Source of the DNA: Thermodesulfomicrobium sp. WS
GTDB lineage: Bacteria; Desulfobacterota; Desulfovibrionia; Desulfovibrionales; Desulfomicrobiaceae
Direction: 5' to 3'
NCBI RefSeq assembly: GCF_027925145.1
Contig: NZ_AP027130.1
Location: 1,426,001-1,490,000 of the forward strand
DNA: 64,000 nt
In this document: positions 1-10,069 of the stretch, in pieces
Position numbering within the stretch: the first letter of the stretch is position 1
Layout: every line of letters begins with the position of its first letter
Translations under genes and position numbers: made by a program
The notes under the pieces: generated by a model
The model's input: only the letters and a program-made list of their open reading frames with translations
What the model was told of the DNA's origin: nothing
Database searches by the model: none

Positions 1-12
1 GGTGGGGTGATC

Positions 13-801
13 ATGGCCGACAACAAGCCCTACACGACACAGTTACAAGCAGGCCTTGGGCTCGTCAACGAGACCAAGACGCTGCTCGGCCTGTGGTCGC
101 CAGACATGTCAGCGAAGCGGTTGTATCAAGTCGCGCTGGAGTCAGGCCGATTCCCCACCGTTACCGCGCGTCGACTGCGCAACATCATCGTCGAATGCTT
201 TGCTCCGCGCTATCTGGTCCATGGCGGTACACCGGCTGCCCACCTTAAGCGCCTATTGGCATTAAGTTCCACTGCTGATTTGACGCAGCTCATGCTGGTC
301 TTCACAAGTCGTGCCAATCCCATTCTGGGGGACTTTGTGCGCGACGTTTACTGGGCGCGATACGCCGGCGGCTACACACACATCACCAACGAAGACGCCC
401 GTGCCTTTGTCGAGCGAAGCATCGCTGACGGCAAGACGATTAAACGCTGGTCTGAGACGACCGTGCGGCGTGTTGCCGCCTACCTGACTGGGTGCTGCGC
501 CGACTACGGAATGCTTGAGCACGGGTTGCGTTCGAGCCGTCGTATCCTTCCCTTCCGCATTTCCCCCACGGTGGCTGCGTACCTCGCCTATGAACTGCAC
601 TTTTCCGGCGTGGGTGATAACGCACTGCTGAACCACGAAGACTGGCAGTTGTTTGGCCTGGCACGGGAAGACGTGCTGGAAGAGCTCAAGCGTCTTTCGT
701 TGAAAGGCTGGCTCATCGTCCAAGCGGCGGGTGACGTGATCCGCATCAGTTGGAAACAACAAGGCATGGAGGCGCTCTGCGATGTCCTCACTCAAAGCTG
801 A
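13..801 (+). CDS. brxA: BREX protein BrxA (DUF1819)
   Basis: First gene of a type I BREX phage-defence operon. The product is about 262 aa, the usual size for the DUF1819/BrxA family, which is a small DNA-binding component of BREX. I recognise it by sequence style and mainly by position directly before brxB and brxC. A GTG at 7 is also in frame, but the ATG at 13 sits at a better distance from the G-rich stretch at 1-7 that can serve as ribosome binding site. The last 20 bases overlap the start of brxB, implying translational coupling. The operon promoter and any upstream genes, such as an integrase or regulator, lie outside the window. Seen: open frame and order. Known: BrxA family. Inferred: function. 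Confidence 0.88.
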   Translation: MADNKPYTTQLQAGLGLVNETKTLLGLWSPDMSAKRLYQVALESGRFPTVTARRLRNIIVECFAPRYLVHGGTPAAHLKRLLALSSTADLTQLMLVFTSRANPILGDFVRDVYWARYAGGYTHITNEDARAFVERSIADGKTIKRWSETTVRRVAAYLTGCCADYGMLEHGLRSSRRILPFRISPTVAAYLAYELHFSGVGDNALLNHEDWQLFGLAREDVLEELKRLSLKGWLIVQAAGDVIRISWKQQGMEALCDVLTQS

Positions 802-1357
802 TTTCGACGAATTGCGCGAGCGCATCCGCCACGGGCGCGAGCTTGGGGCTGCAAGCTTCGAGCCGATCTACTACCTGGTATTCCCGCCTGAACAGATTCT
901 CGAGGTCAAGCGGCAGACGCCGGCCTGGATCGCGAAGTTGCACCAAGAGGGCTGGGACGTTCACATCTTCTCTCTTGCTGAACACATCTGGGCGCTGCTC
1001 AAAGACGACCCGTTTTGGTCTCTTTGCGTGATGGAGGACAAGTCCGCTCCGCTGGATTGGCCGCGCACCAACAAGTCGCTGGCGGACATTCTGACGGCGG
1101 ATAACGGCCTGTTGAAGCGACTTGAGGATGCCCTGCAGCCGCTCGAAGGCCAGCAGAACGCGCTGCTGCTCGTCACCGACCTGGAGGCATTGCATCCCTT
1201 CTTACGCATTGGCGCCATCGAGAGTCGGCTGCAGGGCAAGTTTCATGTGCCCACCATCTTTCTCTATCCCGGCGTGCGAACCGGCAAGACGCGCTTGAAG
1301 TTTCTCGGCTTCTACCCAGAAGACGGCAACTACCGCTCCGTCCACGTCGGCGGGTGA
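782..1357 (+). CDS. brxB: BREX protein BrxB (DUF1788)
   Basis: Second BREX gene, 191 aa, matching the DUF1788/BrxB family in length and in its place between brxA and brxC. The start ATG lies 20 bases inside brxA. Its exact biochemical role is not settled in the literature; it is a conserved core subunit of type I BREX. No membrane segment or signal peptide is visible. The C-terminal part ends in a Phe/Tyr/Gly-rich stretch (FLGFYPEDGNYRS), consistent with the family. A 26-base gap separates it from brxC. Confidence 0.88.
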   Translation: MSSLKADFDELRERIRHGRELGAASFEPIYYLVFPPEQILEVKRQTPAWIAKLHQEGWDVHIFSLAEHIWALLKDDPFWSLCVMEDKSAPLDWPRTNKSLADILTADNGLLKRLEDALQPLEGQQNALLLVTDLEALHPFLRIGAIESRLQGKFHVPTIFLYPGVRTGKTRLKFLGFYPEDGNYRSVHVGG

Positions 1358-1383
1358 ACTAAAGAAAGAACCAGGACTGACAT

Positions 1384-4300
1384 ATGACCATCCGATCACT
1401 CTTCGATCCGAGTAAAGACATTTATCGCACCATCGAGAAGGTCATCACCTACGACGCCTCGACTGAATCTCGCCTCAAAGCGGAGATCTCTGAGTACGTG
1501 GTCACCGAGAGCATCGAGGAGCAGTTTCGCAAGCTCCTCGATCGCATGCAGCTGGCGATGGAGTCTGGCGGCGAAAACGAGATTGGCGTCTGGGTCTCGG
1601 GTTTTTACGGTTCCGGTAAGAGCTCGTTCACCAAGTACCTTGGCCTGGCGCTTGACGATCGGTGCACCATCGACGGCACGCCGTTCATCCATTATATGCA
1701 AGACCGCCTGCATAAGCCACAAACCAAGGCGCTCCTCAGCACTGTGGCGAAGCGTTTTCCGGCGGCTGTGGTCATGCTGGATCTGGCCAGTGAAATGCTC
1801 GCTGGCGCAACGATGGAGGATGTAACGACAGTTCTCTATTTCAAAGTTCTCAAGTGGGCTGGCTATTCCGACAATCTGGTGGTGGCTGATTTCGAGCGTC
1901 ACGTGGAGCGTGATGGTCGTATGGCCGAACTGGAAAAGCGTATATCCGACCAGTTTCCAGGAAAGAAATGGTCTGATGTTCATAACAGTCCGCTAAAGGT
2001 GTCTGCGCTCCTCCCAAAGATCGCCCATGAGTTTTACCCAGAGCTCTTCACCACGCCGACGGCCTTTACGGCCGAGATGAAGGGCTGGACCAAATCGCAG
2101 GATCAGCAGACTCAAGAGATAGTCGACATCGTCCGGGAAAAAAGCGGCAAGCAACATATCGTTTTTATCATCGACGAAGTGGGCCAATACGTCGCCTCGC
2201 GCGACAACCTGATCCTCAACCTCGATGGCCTGGCCAAGAACCTCAAGCGGCTGGGCAACGGCAAGGTTTGGATCATCGCTACCGCGCAGCAGACGCTGAC
2301 GGAAGACGATCCGCGCGCCGCACTGAACTCCGACAAGCTCTACAAGCTGAAAGACCGCTTCCCGATCCAGATCGACCTTGAATCGAGCGACATCAAGGAG
2401 ATCTGCTACCGGCGTCTGCTGGGTAAGTCACCAGCGGGTGAAGCCGAACTCGGCAAGCTGTTCGACGCCCACGGCCAGGCGCTGCGACATAACACCAAGC
2501 TGCAGGATGCCAAGTATTACGACGCAGATTTCAGCAAAGAGCGTTTCATCCAGCTTTACCCTTTCCTGCCGGCCCATTTCGATATCTTGCTGCACCTGTT
2601 GGGCGCGCTCGCCAAGTCCACTGGCGGCATTGGTTTGCGCTCGGCGATCAAAGTCATACAGGACATTCTCAAAGGCGAAGGCGGTTCCAAGGCCATGGCC
2701 GATCAGCCGGTTGGCTGGCTCGCCACCACGGTCACGCTGTACGACGAACTGGAAAAGGATATCCGCCGCGCTTTTCCATCCATCCACCAAGCGGTTGGCA
2801 AAGCCCAGATCCGCTTCCCCGATTCACCGCTCCATCAGGACATTGCCAAATCCATTGCTGTATTGCAGATTCTCGGCAACCTGCCGGTGACGGTGCAAAA
2901 CGTCGCCAGCCTGATGCATCCCTCCGTAACGGCACCGTCGCTACTCGACTCCGTGAAGAAAGCCGTTGAAGAGATGCTGAACGACATGCATGTGCCGCTC
3001 GGCGAAAAGGATGGCAAGCTCGTGTTCTTCAGCGAGAAGCTGCGGGATATCGAGCAGGAGCGTGGCGGCATTGCACTGCGCACCGTGGACGTCAAGCGCA
3101 TCTTCAACGATGCGCTACGCGAAGCGTTTGACCCGCTGCCCCGGGTGAGTCTGCACGGCACGATGGCTGTGGCCACTGGCTTGAAAGTTCAAGCCGGCAG
3201 CGCGATCACCAGCCTGGCGGGGGATACAAACACCATCCAGACCGTTGTGGAGCTGGTACCGGCCGGCGACTACGACACCGCCAAGAACCGGATGCTCGAT
3301 GACTCCCGCAGTCGAGCCGGACGCAATGTCATCGGGCTCCTGGCTCGCGCCAATGCCGAACTCGACGACCTCGCGGGTGAAATCTATCGCTGCCAGCGCA
3401 TCGCGGAGCTGCATCGCAATGAGCCTGACCAGGAGATCAGGGACTACTGCGCCGGCCAGTTGGACCGAGCGGCTAAGCTCGCCAACCAACTCAAGAGCAA
3501 GATCAAGCAGACCCTGCAATCCGGGTCTTTCATCTTCCGCGGGCAGGCTACGGCGGTCTCGGCGCTGGATGTCGATTTGCTGGAGGCTGCCAAGAAGCTG
3601 CTCGCGGAGGTGGCTGGCCAAGTATTCGATCGGTACGCAGAAGCGCCCGTTCGCGTGGCCACCGACACCGCCGAGAAGTTGCTGAGGGTCGCCAATCCCG
3701 CCGCCATCAGCAGTGCGCTCGACCCGCTGGGCCTGGTGCAAGCCGTGGCCGGTCGCGCCTCGTTCAAGACTGACCACAAGGCGATGATCAGCATCCGTGA
3801 CTACATCGAACGCTCCGGTGTGGTCGAAGGTAAGCGGTTGCTCGACCATTTTTCCGATGCGCCGTTCGGCTGGTCGCCCGATACCACACGCTACATCGTG
3901 GCAGTCATGCTGATGGCCGGTGAGATCAAGCTCAAGGTCTCGGGCCGTGAGGTCACAGCGGCTGGGCAACAGGCGATCGACACGCTCAAGACCAACAACG
4001 CCTTCAGGCAGATCGGCGTTGCGCTGCGAGACGAGCGGCCGTCCAACGAAATGCTCGGACGTGCGGCAGAGCGGCTCACCGAGCTGATCGGCGACATGGT
4101 GATCCCGCTGGAACAGGAAATCAGCAAAGCGGCAGCAAAACACTTCCCGCGCTTCCAGCACGACTACGGCGCTTTGGCCGAAAAGCTCAGCGGCCTTGGC
4201 CTGGCAGGGAGTGACCGCATTCGCACCTTGAACCAGGACATTGCCGACGTCCTGTTTACCGATGCCTCCGACGCTCCGCAACGCCTGGGTGCTGAAACCT

Positions 4301-5016
4301 CCGCCATATACGACAACCTCAAGTGGGCGCTGGAAGTGAAACGGGCGCTCGACAACGGGCTCGACGCCACCCTGCGCGACTTACAAGCCCATCGCCGCGA
4401 GATCGAGGCCTTGCCGGATACCGGCGTGCCCGGGGAACTGCGCCGTGAACTGGCCGATGAGCTGGCCACTCTATCCGAGCGCCTGGGCAAAGAAGACTTC
4501 TACCAGCACGCTGCCGACTTCAACTCCCTGCTGACGCATTGGCGGGGCCGGGTGCGTGAGGCGGTCATCAAGCTTTCCAGCCAGCAAAAACTGCGTTTGA
4601 AGGAAGGCATCGAGGATCTGCAGCGCCTCCCCGAGTGGGAAGAGCTCACTCAGGAGGAGCGCGGCAACGCCGCGAACCGGCTGGAGGGACTCGTGCTGGA
4701 GGCCACGCAAGATCTGGCTGGACTGAAGAAGCTGCTCGCCCGCGACTACGACATCAACAGTACGCTGGAGGAGCTCAAGCGCTCGATCCAGCGCCAGGGC
4801 CAGGAACGCCTGCGCCAGCGCATGGAGCAAGAGCGCGCCAAGTCTGGCGAGAAGGGTCCGTCCAAGCTCACCAAGAAGATTGCCGTGCCGGCCAGGATCA
4901 CCACGGCGGCCGACATCGACGCCATCATCCAGCAACTCCACGAGATCAAGGCACAGATCGGCATTTACTCAGAAATCGAGGTGACCTTTTCGGTCGGCAA
5001 GGGAGGCGAGCAGTAA
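1384..5016 (+). CDS. brxC: BREX P-loop ATPase BrxC
   Basis: Large BREX ATPase of 1210 aa, the typical length for BrxC (PglY-like). A Walker A motif GFYGSGKSS lies near residues 74-82, and a Walker-B-like segment VFIIDEVGQY near residues 259-268. The C-terminal third is rich in charged helices (around residues 960-1170), probably coiled coil. BrxC is required for BREX DNA modification and phage exclusion and is thought to act with PglX and PglZ. The start ATG follows a weak AGGA. The stop codon TAA is directly followed by the pglX start, so the two are probably co-translated. Confidence 0.92.
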   Translation: MTIRSLFDPSKDIYRTIEKVITYDASTESRLKAEISEYVVTESIEEQFRKLLDRMQLAMESGGENEIGVWVSGFYGSGKSSFTKYLGLALDDRCTIDGTPFIHYMQDRLHKPQTKALLSTVAKRFPAAVVMLDLASEMLAGATMEDVTTVLYFKVLKWAGYSDNLVVADFERHVERDGRMAELEKRISDQFPGKKWSDVHNSPLKVSALLPKIAHEFYPELFTTPTAFTAEMKGWTKSQDQQTQEIVDIVREKSGKQHIVFIIDEVGQYVASRDNLILNLDGLAKNLKRLGNGKVWIIATAQQTLTEDDPRAALNSDKLYKLKDRFPIQIDLESSDIKEICYRRLLGKSPAGEAELGKLFDAHGQALRHNTKLQDAKYYDADFSKERFIQLYPFLPAHFDILLHLLGALAKSTGGIGLRSAIKVIQDILKGEGGSKAMADQPVGWLATTVTLYDELEKDIRRAFPSIHQAVGKAQIRFPDSPLHQDIAKSIAVLQILGNLPVTVQNVASLMHPSVTAPSLLDSVKKAVEEMLNDMHVPLGEKDGKLVFFSEKLRDIEQERGGIALRTVDVKRIFNDALREAFDPLPRVSLHGTMAVATGLKVQAGSAITSLAGDTNTIQTVVELVPAGDYDTAKNRMLDDSRSRAGRNVIGLLARANAELDDLAGEIYRCQRIAELHRNEPDQEIRDYCAGQLDRAAKLANQLKSKIKQTLQSGSFIFRGQATAVSALDVDLLEAAKKLLAEVAGQVFDRYAEAPVRVATDTAEKLLRVANPAAISSALDPLGLVQAVAGRASFKTDHKAMISIRDYIERSGVVEGKRLLDHFSDAPFGWSPDTTRYIVAVMLMAGEIKLKVSGREVTAAGQQAIDTLKTNNAFRQIGVALRDERPSNEMLGRAAERLTELIGDMVIPLEQEISKAAAKHFPRFQHDYGALAEKLSGLGLAGSDRIRTLNQDIADVLFTDASDAPQRLGAETSAIYDNLKWALEVKRALDNGLDATLRDLQAHRREIEALPDTGVPGELRRELADELATLSERLGKEDFYQHAADFNSLLTHWRGRVREAVIKLSSQQKLRLKEGIEDLQRLPEWEELTQEERGNAANRLEGLVLEATQDLAGLKKLLARDYDINSTLEELKRSIQRQGQERLRQRMEQERAKSGEKGPSKLTKKIAVPARITTAADIDAIIQQLHEIKAQIGIYSEIEVTFSVGKGGEQ

Positions 5017-6924
5017 ATGCCCTTCGACCAAGCCACAAGAAACCGCCTGCAGCGCTTCGTCACCGACGCGCGCCGCGTGCTGGAAGAGGAATTCACGCGC
5101 CAGCTGCAAAACGACTTTGGGCTGGACCCGAACTCGGGCACCGTGGCGGCGCTTGCCAGCCTGGGCCACCTCAACGACGCGCAGCACGAAACTGCCCGCA
5201 TCCTGCGCGACACCCTGGCGCACTACATCGCCAGTGGCGACATGAATGCCACGCAGGGGCTGGCGCGTATCGTGCGCGAGCAGGCCTTCACCGTGCTCAA
5301 CCGCTTGGCGGCGCTGCGCATGGCCGAGGCGCGCGGCCTGCTCATGGAATCGGTGGGCGGCGGCTTGCAGTCCAAGGGCTTTCAGCTCTACGCCCGCCTG
5401 GCCGATACTGGCCTGGGCGAAACGGGGGATGCCTACCGCGTGTACCTGTTCAGCGTGTTCGATGAACTCGCCCAAGACCTGCCGGTCCTGTTCGACCGCT
5501 ACTCGCCCCAAGGCCGCCTGTTCCCGCGCGAGGCCGCGCTGCTGCACGTGCTCGACCTGATCAACGCCCCCGACATCGCCCCGCTGTGGCGCGAGGACGA
5601 GACCATCGGCTGGATCTACCAATACTTCAACTCAACCCAAGAGCGACGGGCCATGCGCGAGGCCAGCCAGGCGCCGCGCAACAGCCGGGAACTCGCGGTA
5701 CGCAACCAGTTCTTCACCCCGCGCTATGTGGTCGAGTTTCTGGTGGACAACACCTTGGGGCGTCTCTGGTTCAACGCCACCGGCGGGCAAACGGTTTTGC
5801 GCGAACGCTGCCCATACCTGCTGGTAAAGCCCGACGAAACACCGCAAGCCGCCGCCAAACTGCGCGACCCGCGCACCCTCAAGCTCTTGGACCCGGCCTG
5901 CGGCTCCATGCACTTTGGCCTGTATGCCTTCGATCTGTTGACCGAGATCTACCGCGAAGCCTGGGCCTGGGATCAACAGCACGGCCCCGGCTCGCTCGAT
6001 ACGCTCCCCTCGCCCCCAGGGAGCGGGGCTGGGGGTGAGGGCTTCAAACCCCTGTGCCACACCTACGCGGACGAAGCGGCCTTTCTGCGCGACGTGCCGC
6101 GGCTCATCATCGAGCACAACCTCTACGGTGTGGACATCGATCCGCGCGCCGCGCAGATCGCCTCCTTGGCGCTGTGGCTGCGGGCGCAACGTGCCTGGCA
6201 CGATGCCGAGGTGAAAGCCAAAGAGCGCCCGCCGATCGGGCGCGGCCATGTGGTTGCCGCCATTGCGCCGCCGGCGGAGCGTGAGCTGCGCGAGCAATTG
6301 GCCGCGCAGCTCGATCACCTGGACGCCGAGTTGTTCCAGAAAACCCTACAACTTTTGAAAAACCTTCCGGAGCTGGGCCTCTTGCTGCCGATTGAGCGCG
6401 AACTGCCGCAGCTCATCCGGCACGTTTATGGCGAGCATGGCCCGATGTTTCGGGAAGCCGACCAGGAACAGTGGCGCAAGGCCGAGGCGCGCCTGCGCGC
6501 CGCGCTGAGCGAATTCGCCCACGCGGCCTATGCCACCTACCAGGGCCGGCTCTTCGCCCAAGACGCCCTGGAGGGGCTGCGGCTCATCGACCTGGCGGGC
6601 CAAGCCTACGACGTGGTGGTGATGAATCCCCCCTTTGGCGCGCCGGCGACCGTGAGCAAAACCTACCTTGCGCAAACCTATCCGCGCAGCAAGAACGACC
6701 TCTTGGCCGTCTTCGTCGAGCGCGGCCTGCAACTGCTGCGCCCCGGTGGGCGCTTGGGGGCGATCACCTCGCGCACCGGCTTTTTTCTTTCGAGCTTTCA
6801 GAGGTGGCGCGAGCAGGTGGTGTTGGGCATGGCCACGCCCGAAGTCATGGCCGACCTGGGGCATGGCGTGATGGACGAGGCCATGGTCGAAGCCGCCGCC
6901 TATGTCTTGGAGAAACGCCGATGA
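5017..6924 (+). CDS. pglX: BREX adenine-specific DNA methyltransferase PglX, N-terminal (catalytic) half
   Basis: Catalytic half of the BREX N6-adenine methyltransferase, 635 aa; intact PglX is about 1200 aa in one chain. The SAM-binding motif DPACGSMHFG is near residue 291, the acidic loop LYGVDIDPRAAQIA near 369, and the catalytic MNPPFG near 536. PglX marks host DNA at an asymmetric site so that BREX spares it. The frame stops with TGA at 6922-6924, just after YVLEKRR, and the ATG of the next frame overlaps that stop (ATGA). The second frame carries the remaining domains, so the enzyme is either a natural two-chain protein or the victim of a one-base deletion. A REP-like palindrome (6007-6041) adds a Gly/Pro/Ser-rich insert near residues 331-342. 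A GGAGG precedes the start codon. Confidence 0.9.
   Translation: MPFDQATRNRLQRFVTDARRVLEEEFTRQLQNDFGLDPNSGTVAALASLGHLNDAQHETARILRDTLAHYIASGDMNATQGLARIVREQAFTVLNRLAALRMAEARGLLMESVGGGLQSKGFQLYARLADTGLGETGDAYRVYLFSVFDELAQDLPVLFDRYSPQGRLFPREAALLHVLDLINAPDIAPLWREDETIGWIYQYFNSTQERRAMREASQAPRNSRELAVRNQFFTPRYVVEFLVDNTLGRLWFNATGGQTVLRERCPYLLVKPDETPQAAAKLRDPRTLKLLDPACGSMHFGLYAFDLLTEIYREAWAWDQQHGPGSLDTLPSPPGSGAGGEGFKPLCHTYADEAAFLRDVPRLIIEHNLYGVDIDPRAAQIASLALWLRAQRAWHDAEVKAKERPPIGRGHVVAAIAPPAERELREQLAAQLDHLDAELFQKTLQLLKNLPELGLLLPIERELPQLIRHVYGEHGPMFREADQEQWRKAEARLRAALSEFAHAAYATYQGRLFAQDALEGLRLIDLAGQAYDVVVMNPPFGAPATVSKTYLAQTYPRSKNDLLAVFVERGLQLLRPGGRLGAITSRTGFFLSSFQRWREQVVLGMATPEVMADLGHGVMDEAMVEAAAYVLEKRR
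6007..6041. repeat. REP-like palindrome inserted in frame in pglX
   Basis: An imperfect inverted repeat with 13-base arms (6007-6019 and 6029-6041, one mismatch) and a 9-base loop. The C-rich/G-rich form is typical of short repeats scattered in Beta- and Gammaproteobacteria. Here it is read through as a Pro/Gly/Ser-rich insert between the SAM-binding motif and the acidic loop of PglX, without breaking the frame. It is not seen elsewhere in this window, which suggests that the BREX genes came from a genome where this repeat is common (inference). Confidence 0.65.
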
Positions 6925-8825
6925 GCCTGTTTTTGCGCTTGCTTGCCGAAGACGACAAAGCCGCCGCGCTGCACACCCTCTGCGCCCGGCTGCGCCAGGG
7001 GGAAAACGACCCGCGCCTCTTTACCGTCGCGCCCGCGGCGTTCGACACCGTGCCGGGCAAGCCCTTTGCCTATTGGGTCTCGGACGCGGTGCGGCAGACC
7101 TTCCAGCGCCTGCCGCCCTTCGAGAGCGAGGGGCGGACGGTGAAACAAGGCTTGGCGACGGCCGACGACTTCCGCTTCGTCCGCGCCTGGTGGGAAGCAG
7201 ACCGCAGCGCAACACCAGGCCAGTGGTTCCCCTTTGCCAAGGGCGGCGCCTACTCGCCGTTTTATGCCGATGTCTATCTGGTGGTGAATTGGGCGCAGGA
7301 GGGGGCGGAGATCAAAAACAACCTTAATGAAAGAGGTGGCGTCCGTTCGAATGTGTGGATGCTCCGGGATACGGCCTTACATTATTTCTTCCGCCCCGGG
7401 CTGACCTATACCAGTTACACGAATCTGGGATTTGGGCCACGCGTGATGCCCGTCGGTTGCATTTTCTCTGTCGCAGGGATGGGAATCCACGGCGTTACTC
7501 TTGCAGACCTCGCATTGCTAAGCTCTACTGGTTTTCAGTCGATGCTTTATCTGACTGCAGACCATAGAAAATGGGAAGCAGGGGTCATTCAGCGCACACC
7601 AATCCCCCATTCCGATAATGAGGAACAAACAAAAGGTTTGACACAACTCGCCCGCCGCGCCTGGTCATTGAAGCGCACGCTGGATACCGTCGAAGAGACC
7701 TCCCACGCCTTTCTCCTCCCCGCAGCGCTGCGCGGTCGGCTCGGCGATTTCGACCCGCCCGCGATCGAGGCCGAGCTCTCGCGCATCCAGGCCGAAATCG
7801 ACGCCATCGCCTTCGACCTCTACGGCTTTTCCGAGGCCGACCGCGCCGCGGTGCAGGCAAACCTGGGCACCGCCAGTGACACTGCGCCCGATTGCAACGA
7901 AGCCGAAGCCGAGGAAGACGACGATGCCGCCGCCCCCGTCGATGACCGCCAGGGGCTGCTCTCCTGGGCGGTGGGGGTGGCCTTTGGCCGCTTCGACTGG
8001 CGCTTGGCCACTGGCGAGCGCGCCGCCCCGCCAGAGCCGGAGCCGTTCGATCCGCTGCCAGCGCAAAGCCCCGGCATGTTGCCCGAGGGCGCCGAACCCT
8101 TCCATGCCCACCCCGGCATTCTCGTGGATGATCCGGGCCATCCGCATGATCTCGCGCGGCTGGTGGAAGAGGTGTTGCTGCGCGTGGCAGCCCCCGTTCC
8201 CGACGATGTGCGCCGCTGGCTGCAAAGGGATTTTTTCCCCTTCCACCTCAAGCGCTATTCCAAGAGCCGCCGCAAAGCGCCCATCTACTGGCCGCTCGCC
8301 ACCCCCTCGGGCCGCTACACGCTGTGGGTCTATTACCCCAGCCTCACCAGCCAGACGCTCTACACCGCCATCAACGACTTCGTCGAACCCAAGCTCAAGC
8401 AAGTAGGCAGCGACGTGACGGCACTGCGCAACAAGGGCGCCAAACGTAGCCGCGAGGACGAAAGACAGTTCGAAGCCCTGCAAGCCTTCGAGCAGGAGCT
8501 GATCGAGCTGCGCGACACTTTGCGCACGCTCGCGCCCCGCTACCGGCCCCACCACGACGACGGCGTGCAGATTTCTGCCTCGCCGCTGTGGCCGCTCTTT
8601 CGCCACCGGCCGTGGCAAAGGGTGTTGAAGGAAACGTGGGAGAAACTGAAAGAGGGCCACTACGACTGGGCCAAGCTCGCCATGCACTACTGGCCCGAGC
8701 GCGTGCGCGAGAAATGCAAAACCGACAAGAGCCTCGCCATTGCGCATGGTCTGGAGGATTTATACGTCGAGCCCGAGGCAGCGTCGAGGAGGACGCGCGG
8801 CAAGACGAAGGGAGAGCCATTGTGA
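6921..8825 (+). CDS. pglX: BREX methyltransferase PglX, C-terminal half (separate frame)
   Basis: Second half of PglX, 634 aa, starting at the ATG at 6921 that overlaps the stop of the first half. It begins [17 protein letters not shown], which in single-chain PglX proteins follows the methyltransferase domain almost directly, so little or nothing is missing at the junction. It should hold the target-recognition and C-terminal helical regions; an acidic linker ([14 protein letters not shown]) lies near residues 330-345. A GGAG at 6909-6912, 8 bases before the ATG, can serve as ribosome binding site, supporting coupled translation of two chains. One added base near 6920 would fuse the two frames, so a frameshift mutation or sequencing error is the alternative. 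Confidence 0.85.
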   Translation: MSLFLRLLAEDDKAAALHTLCARLRQGENDPRLFTVAPAAFDTVPGKPFAYWVSDAVRQTFQRLPPFESEGRTVKQGLATADDFRFVRAWWEADRSATPGQWFPFAKGGAYSPFYADVYLVVNWAQEGAEIKNNLNERGGVRSNVWMLRDTALHYFFRPGLTYTSYTNLGFGPRVMPVGCIFSVAGMGIHGVTLADLALLSSTGFQSMLYLTADHRKWEAGVIQRTPIPHSDNEEQTKGLTQLARRAWSLKRTLDTVEETSHAFLLPAALRGRLGDFDPPAIEAELSRIQAEIDAIAFDLYGFSEADRAAVQANLGTASDTAPDCNEAEAEEDDDAAAPVDDRQGLLSWAVGVAFGRFDWRLATGERAAPPEPEPFDPLPAQSPGMLPEGAEPFHAHPGILVDDPGHPHDLARLVEEVLLRVAAPVPDDVRRWLQRDFFPFHLKRYSKSRRKAPIYWPLATPSGRYTLWVYYPSLTSQTLYTAINDFVEPKLKQVGSDVTALRNKGAKRSREDERQFEALQAFEQELIELRDTLRTLAPRYRPHHDDGVQISASPLWPLFRHRPWQRVLKETWEKLKEGHYDWAKLAMHYWPERVREKCKTDKSLAIAHGLEDLYVEPEAASRRTRGKTKGEPL

Positions 8826-10069
8826 TGATTGAATCAAACAAACCCGATCAGAGGGGCGGTATCCCACGCATCGAATCTGTGCGAGTGGAAAACTATCGCG
8901 CCCTGCGCAAAGTCGAATTGGACAACCTTACGCCGATGACGGTGTTGCTGGGGCCCAATGGCAGCGGCAAATCTACGATCTTCGATGTGTTCAATTTTTT
9001 GTCTGAATGCTTCCAGTTTGGCTTGCGTCATGCTTGGGATCGACGCGGGCGTGGCAAGGAACTGAAAACGCGCGGCGCGGATGGCCCCATCGTTTTCGAG
9101 CTGAAATATCGTGAGCAACCCAAGAGCCCCATCATCACCTACCACCTGGCGATCGATGAGGGCCCCAAAGGGCCTGAGGTGGTCGAGGAATGGCTGCAAT
9201 GGCGGCGTGGTCAGAAAGGCCAGCCGTTCCGTTTCCTGGAGTTTCGTCGCGGGGTCGGTCGAGCCGTCAGTGGTGAGTTGCCGGATATCCAAGATCAGCG
9301 CAAGGAGACGACGCTGCGCTCGCCGGATTTGATCGCGGTGAATACGCTGGGACAGTTGGCGGAACATCCCCGCGTGGCCGCGCTGCGCGAGTTCATTACC
9401 GATTGGTATGTGTCTTACCTGTCCATTGATCAGACACGCAATCAGCCGGAAGCGGGTCCGCAAGAGCGGCTGAGCAAGAACGGGGAGAACTTACCCAACG
9501 TCATCCAGTATCTGAAAGAGCAGCACCCGGAACGTTTGGAGAAGATTTTTGCCGTTCTGCGCCAGCGCATTCCGCGCCTGGAACGGGTGGAGGCCGAGCC
9601 CATGCCAGATGGCCGCCTGCTGTTGCAAATCAAGGATGCCCCTTTCGAGCAGCCAGTGCTGTCCAAATTCGCATCCGATGGCACCCTGAAGATGCTGGCT
9701 TACCTGACCGTGCTTTACGATCCCAACCCGCCGCGCTTCATCGGTATCGAGGAGCCGGAGAATTTCTTGCACCCGCGTTTGCTGCCCGAACTGGCCGAAG
9801 AGTGCCGGGCAGCGACTGAGCGCTCACAGTTGTTGATCACCAGCCACTCCCCCTTTCTGCTCAACGCCATGCGTGCCGAAGAGGTGTGGGTGCTCTATCG
9901 AGACGAACAAGGCTTTACTCGGGCAGTGAGAACCTCTGGTATTCAGGGCATACGCGAGTTCATGCAGGCTGGCGCCAGCTTGGGTTACCTCTGGATGGAG
10001 GGGCATTTTGGCTTGGGCGATCCCTTGGTGAATCAGGGCGCGCCTCGTTCTGAAAAGGGGCGAGGCTGA
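8825..10069 (+). CDS. AAA (OLD/ABC-like) ATPase, BREX-embedded accessory gene
   Basis: ATPase of 414 aa in the AAA_21/AAA_15 group (RecF/SMC-like). Walker [15 protein letters not shown] is near residues 39-52, Walker [14 protein letters not shown] near residues 305-317, and an H-loop TSHSPF near residues 339-344. It is not a core BREX gene: it lies between pglX and pglZ and forms a pair with the following DUF4276 gene, sharing one base (TGATG). ATPase plus TOPRIM-like pairs are known as phage-sensing toxin modules (OLD, PARIS and similar). I infer an accessory or back-up defence module triggered by phage proteins, not a step of BREX itself. The start is the ATG overlapping the pglX stop; a GTG three bases upstream is also possible. 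Confidence 0.85.
   Translation: MIESNKPDQRGGIPRIESVRVENYRALRKVELDNLTPMTVLLGPNGSGKSTIFDVFNFLSECFQFGLRHAWDRRGRGKELKTRGADGPIVFELKYREQPKSPIITYHLAIDEGPKGPEVVEEWLQWRRGQKGQPFRFLEFRRGVGRAVSGELPDIQDQRKETTLRSPDLIAVNTLGQLAEHPRVAALREFITDWYVSYLSIDQTRNQPEAGPQERLSKNGENLPNVIQYLKEQHPERLEKIFAVLRQRIPRLERVEAEPMPDGRLLLQIKDAPFEQPVLSKFASDGTLKMLAYLTVLYDPNPPRFIGIEEPENFLHPRLLPELAEECRAATERSQLLITSHSPFLLNAMRAEEVWVLYRDEQGFTRAVRTSGIQGIREFMQAGASLGYLWMEGHFGLGDPLVNQGAPRSEKGRG

Noticed and set aside
6922-6924. TGA in pglX as a selenocysteine codon
   Set aside because: The frame after the TGA does not continue the protein; the downstream half is in another frame with its own ATG and ribosome binding site.
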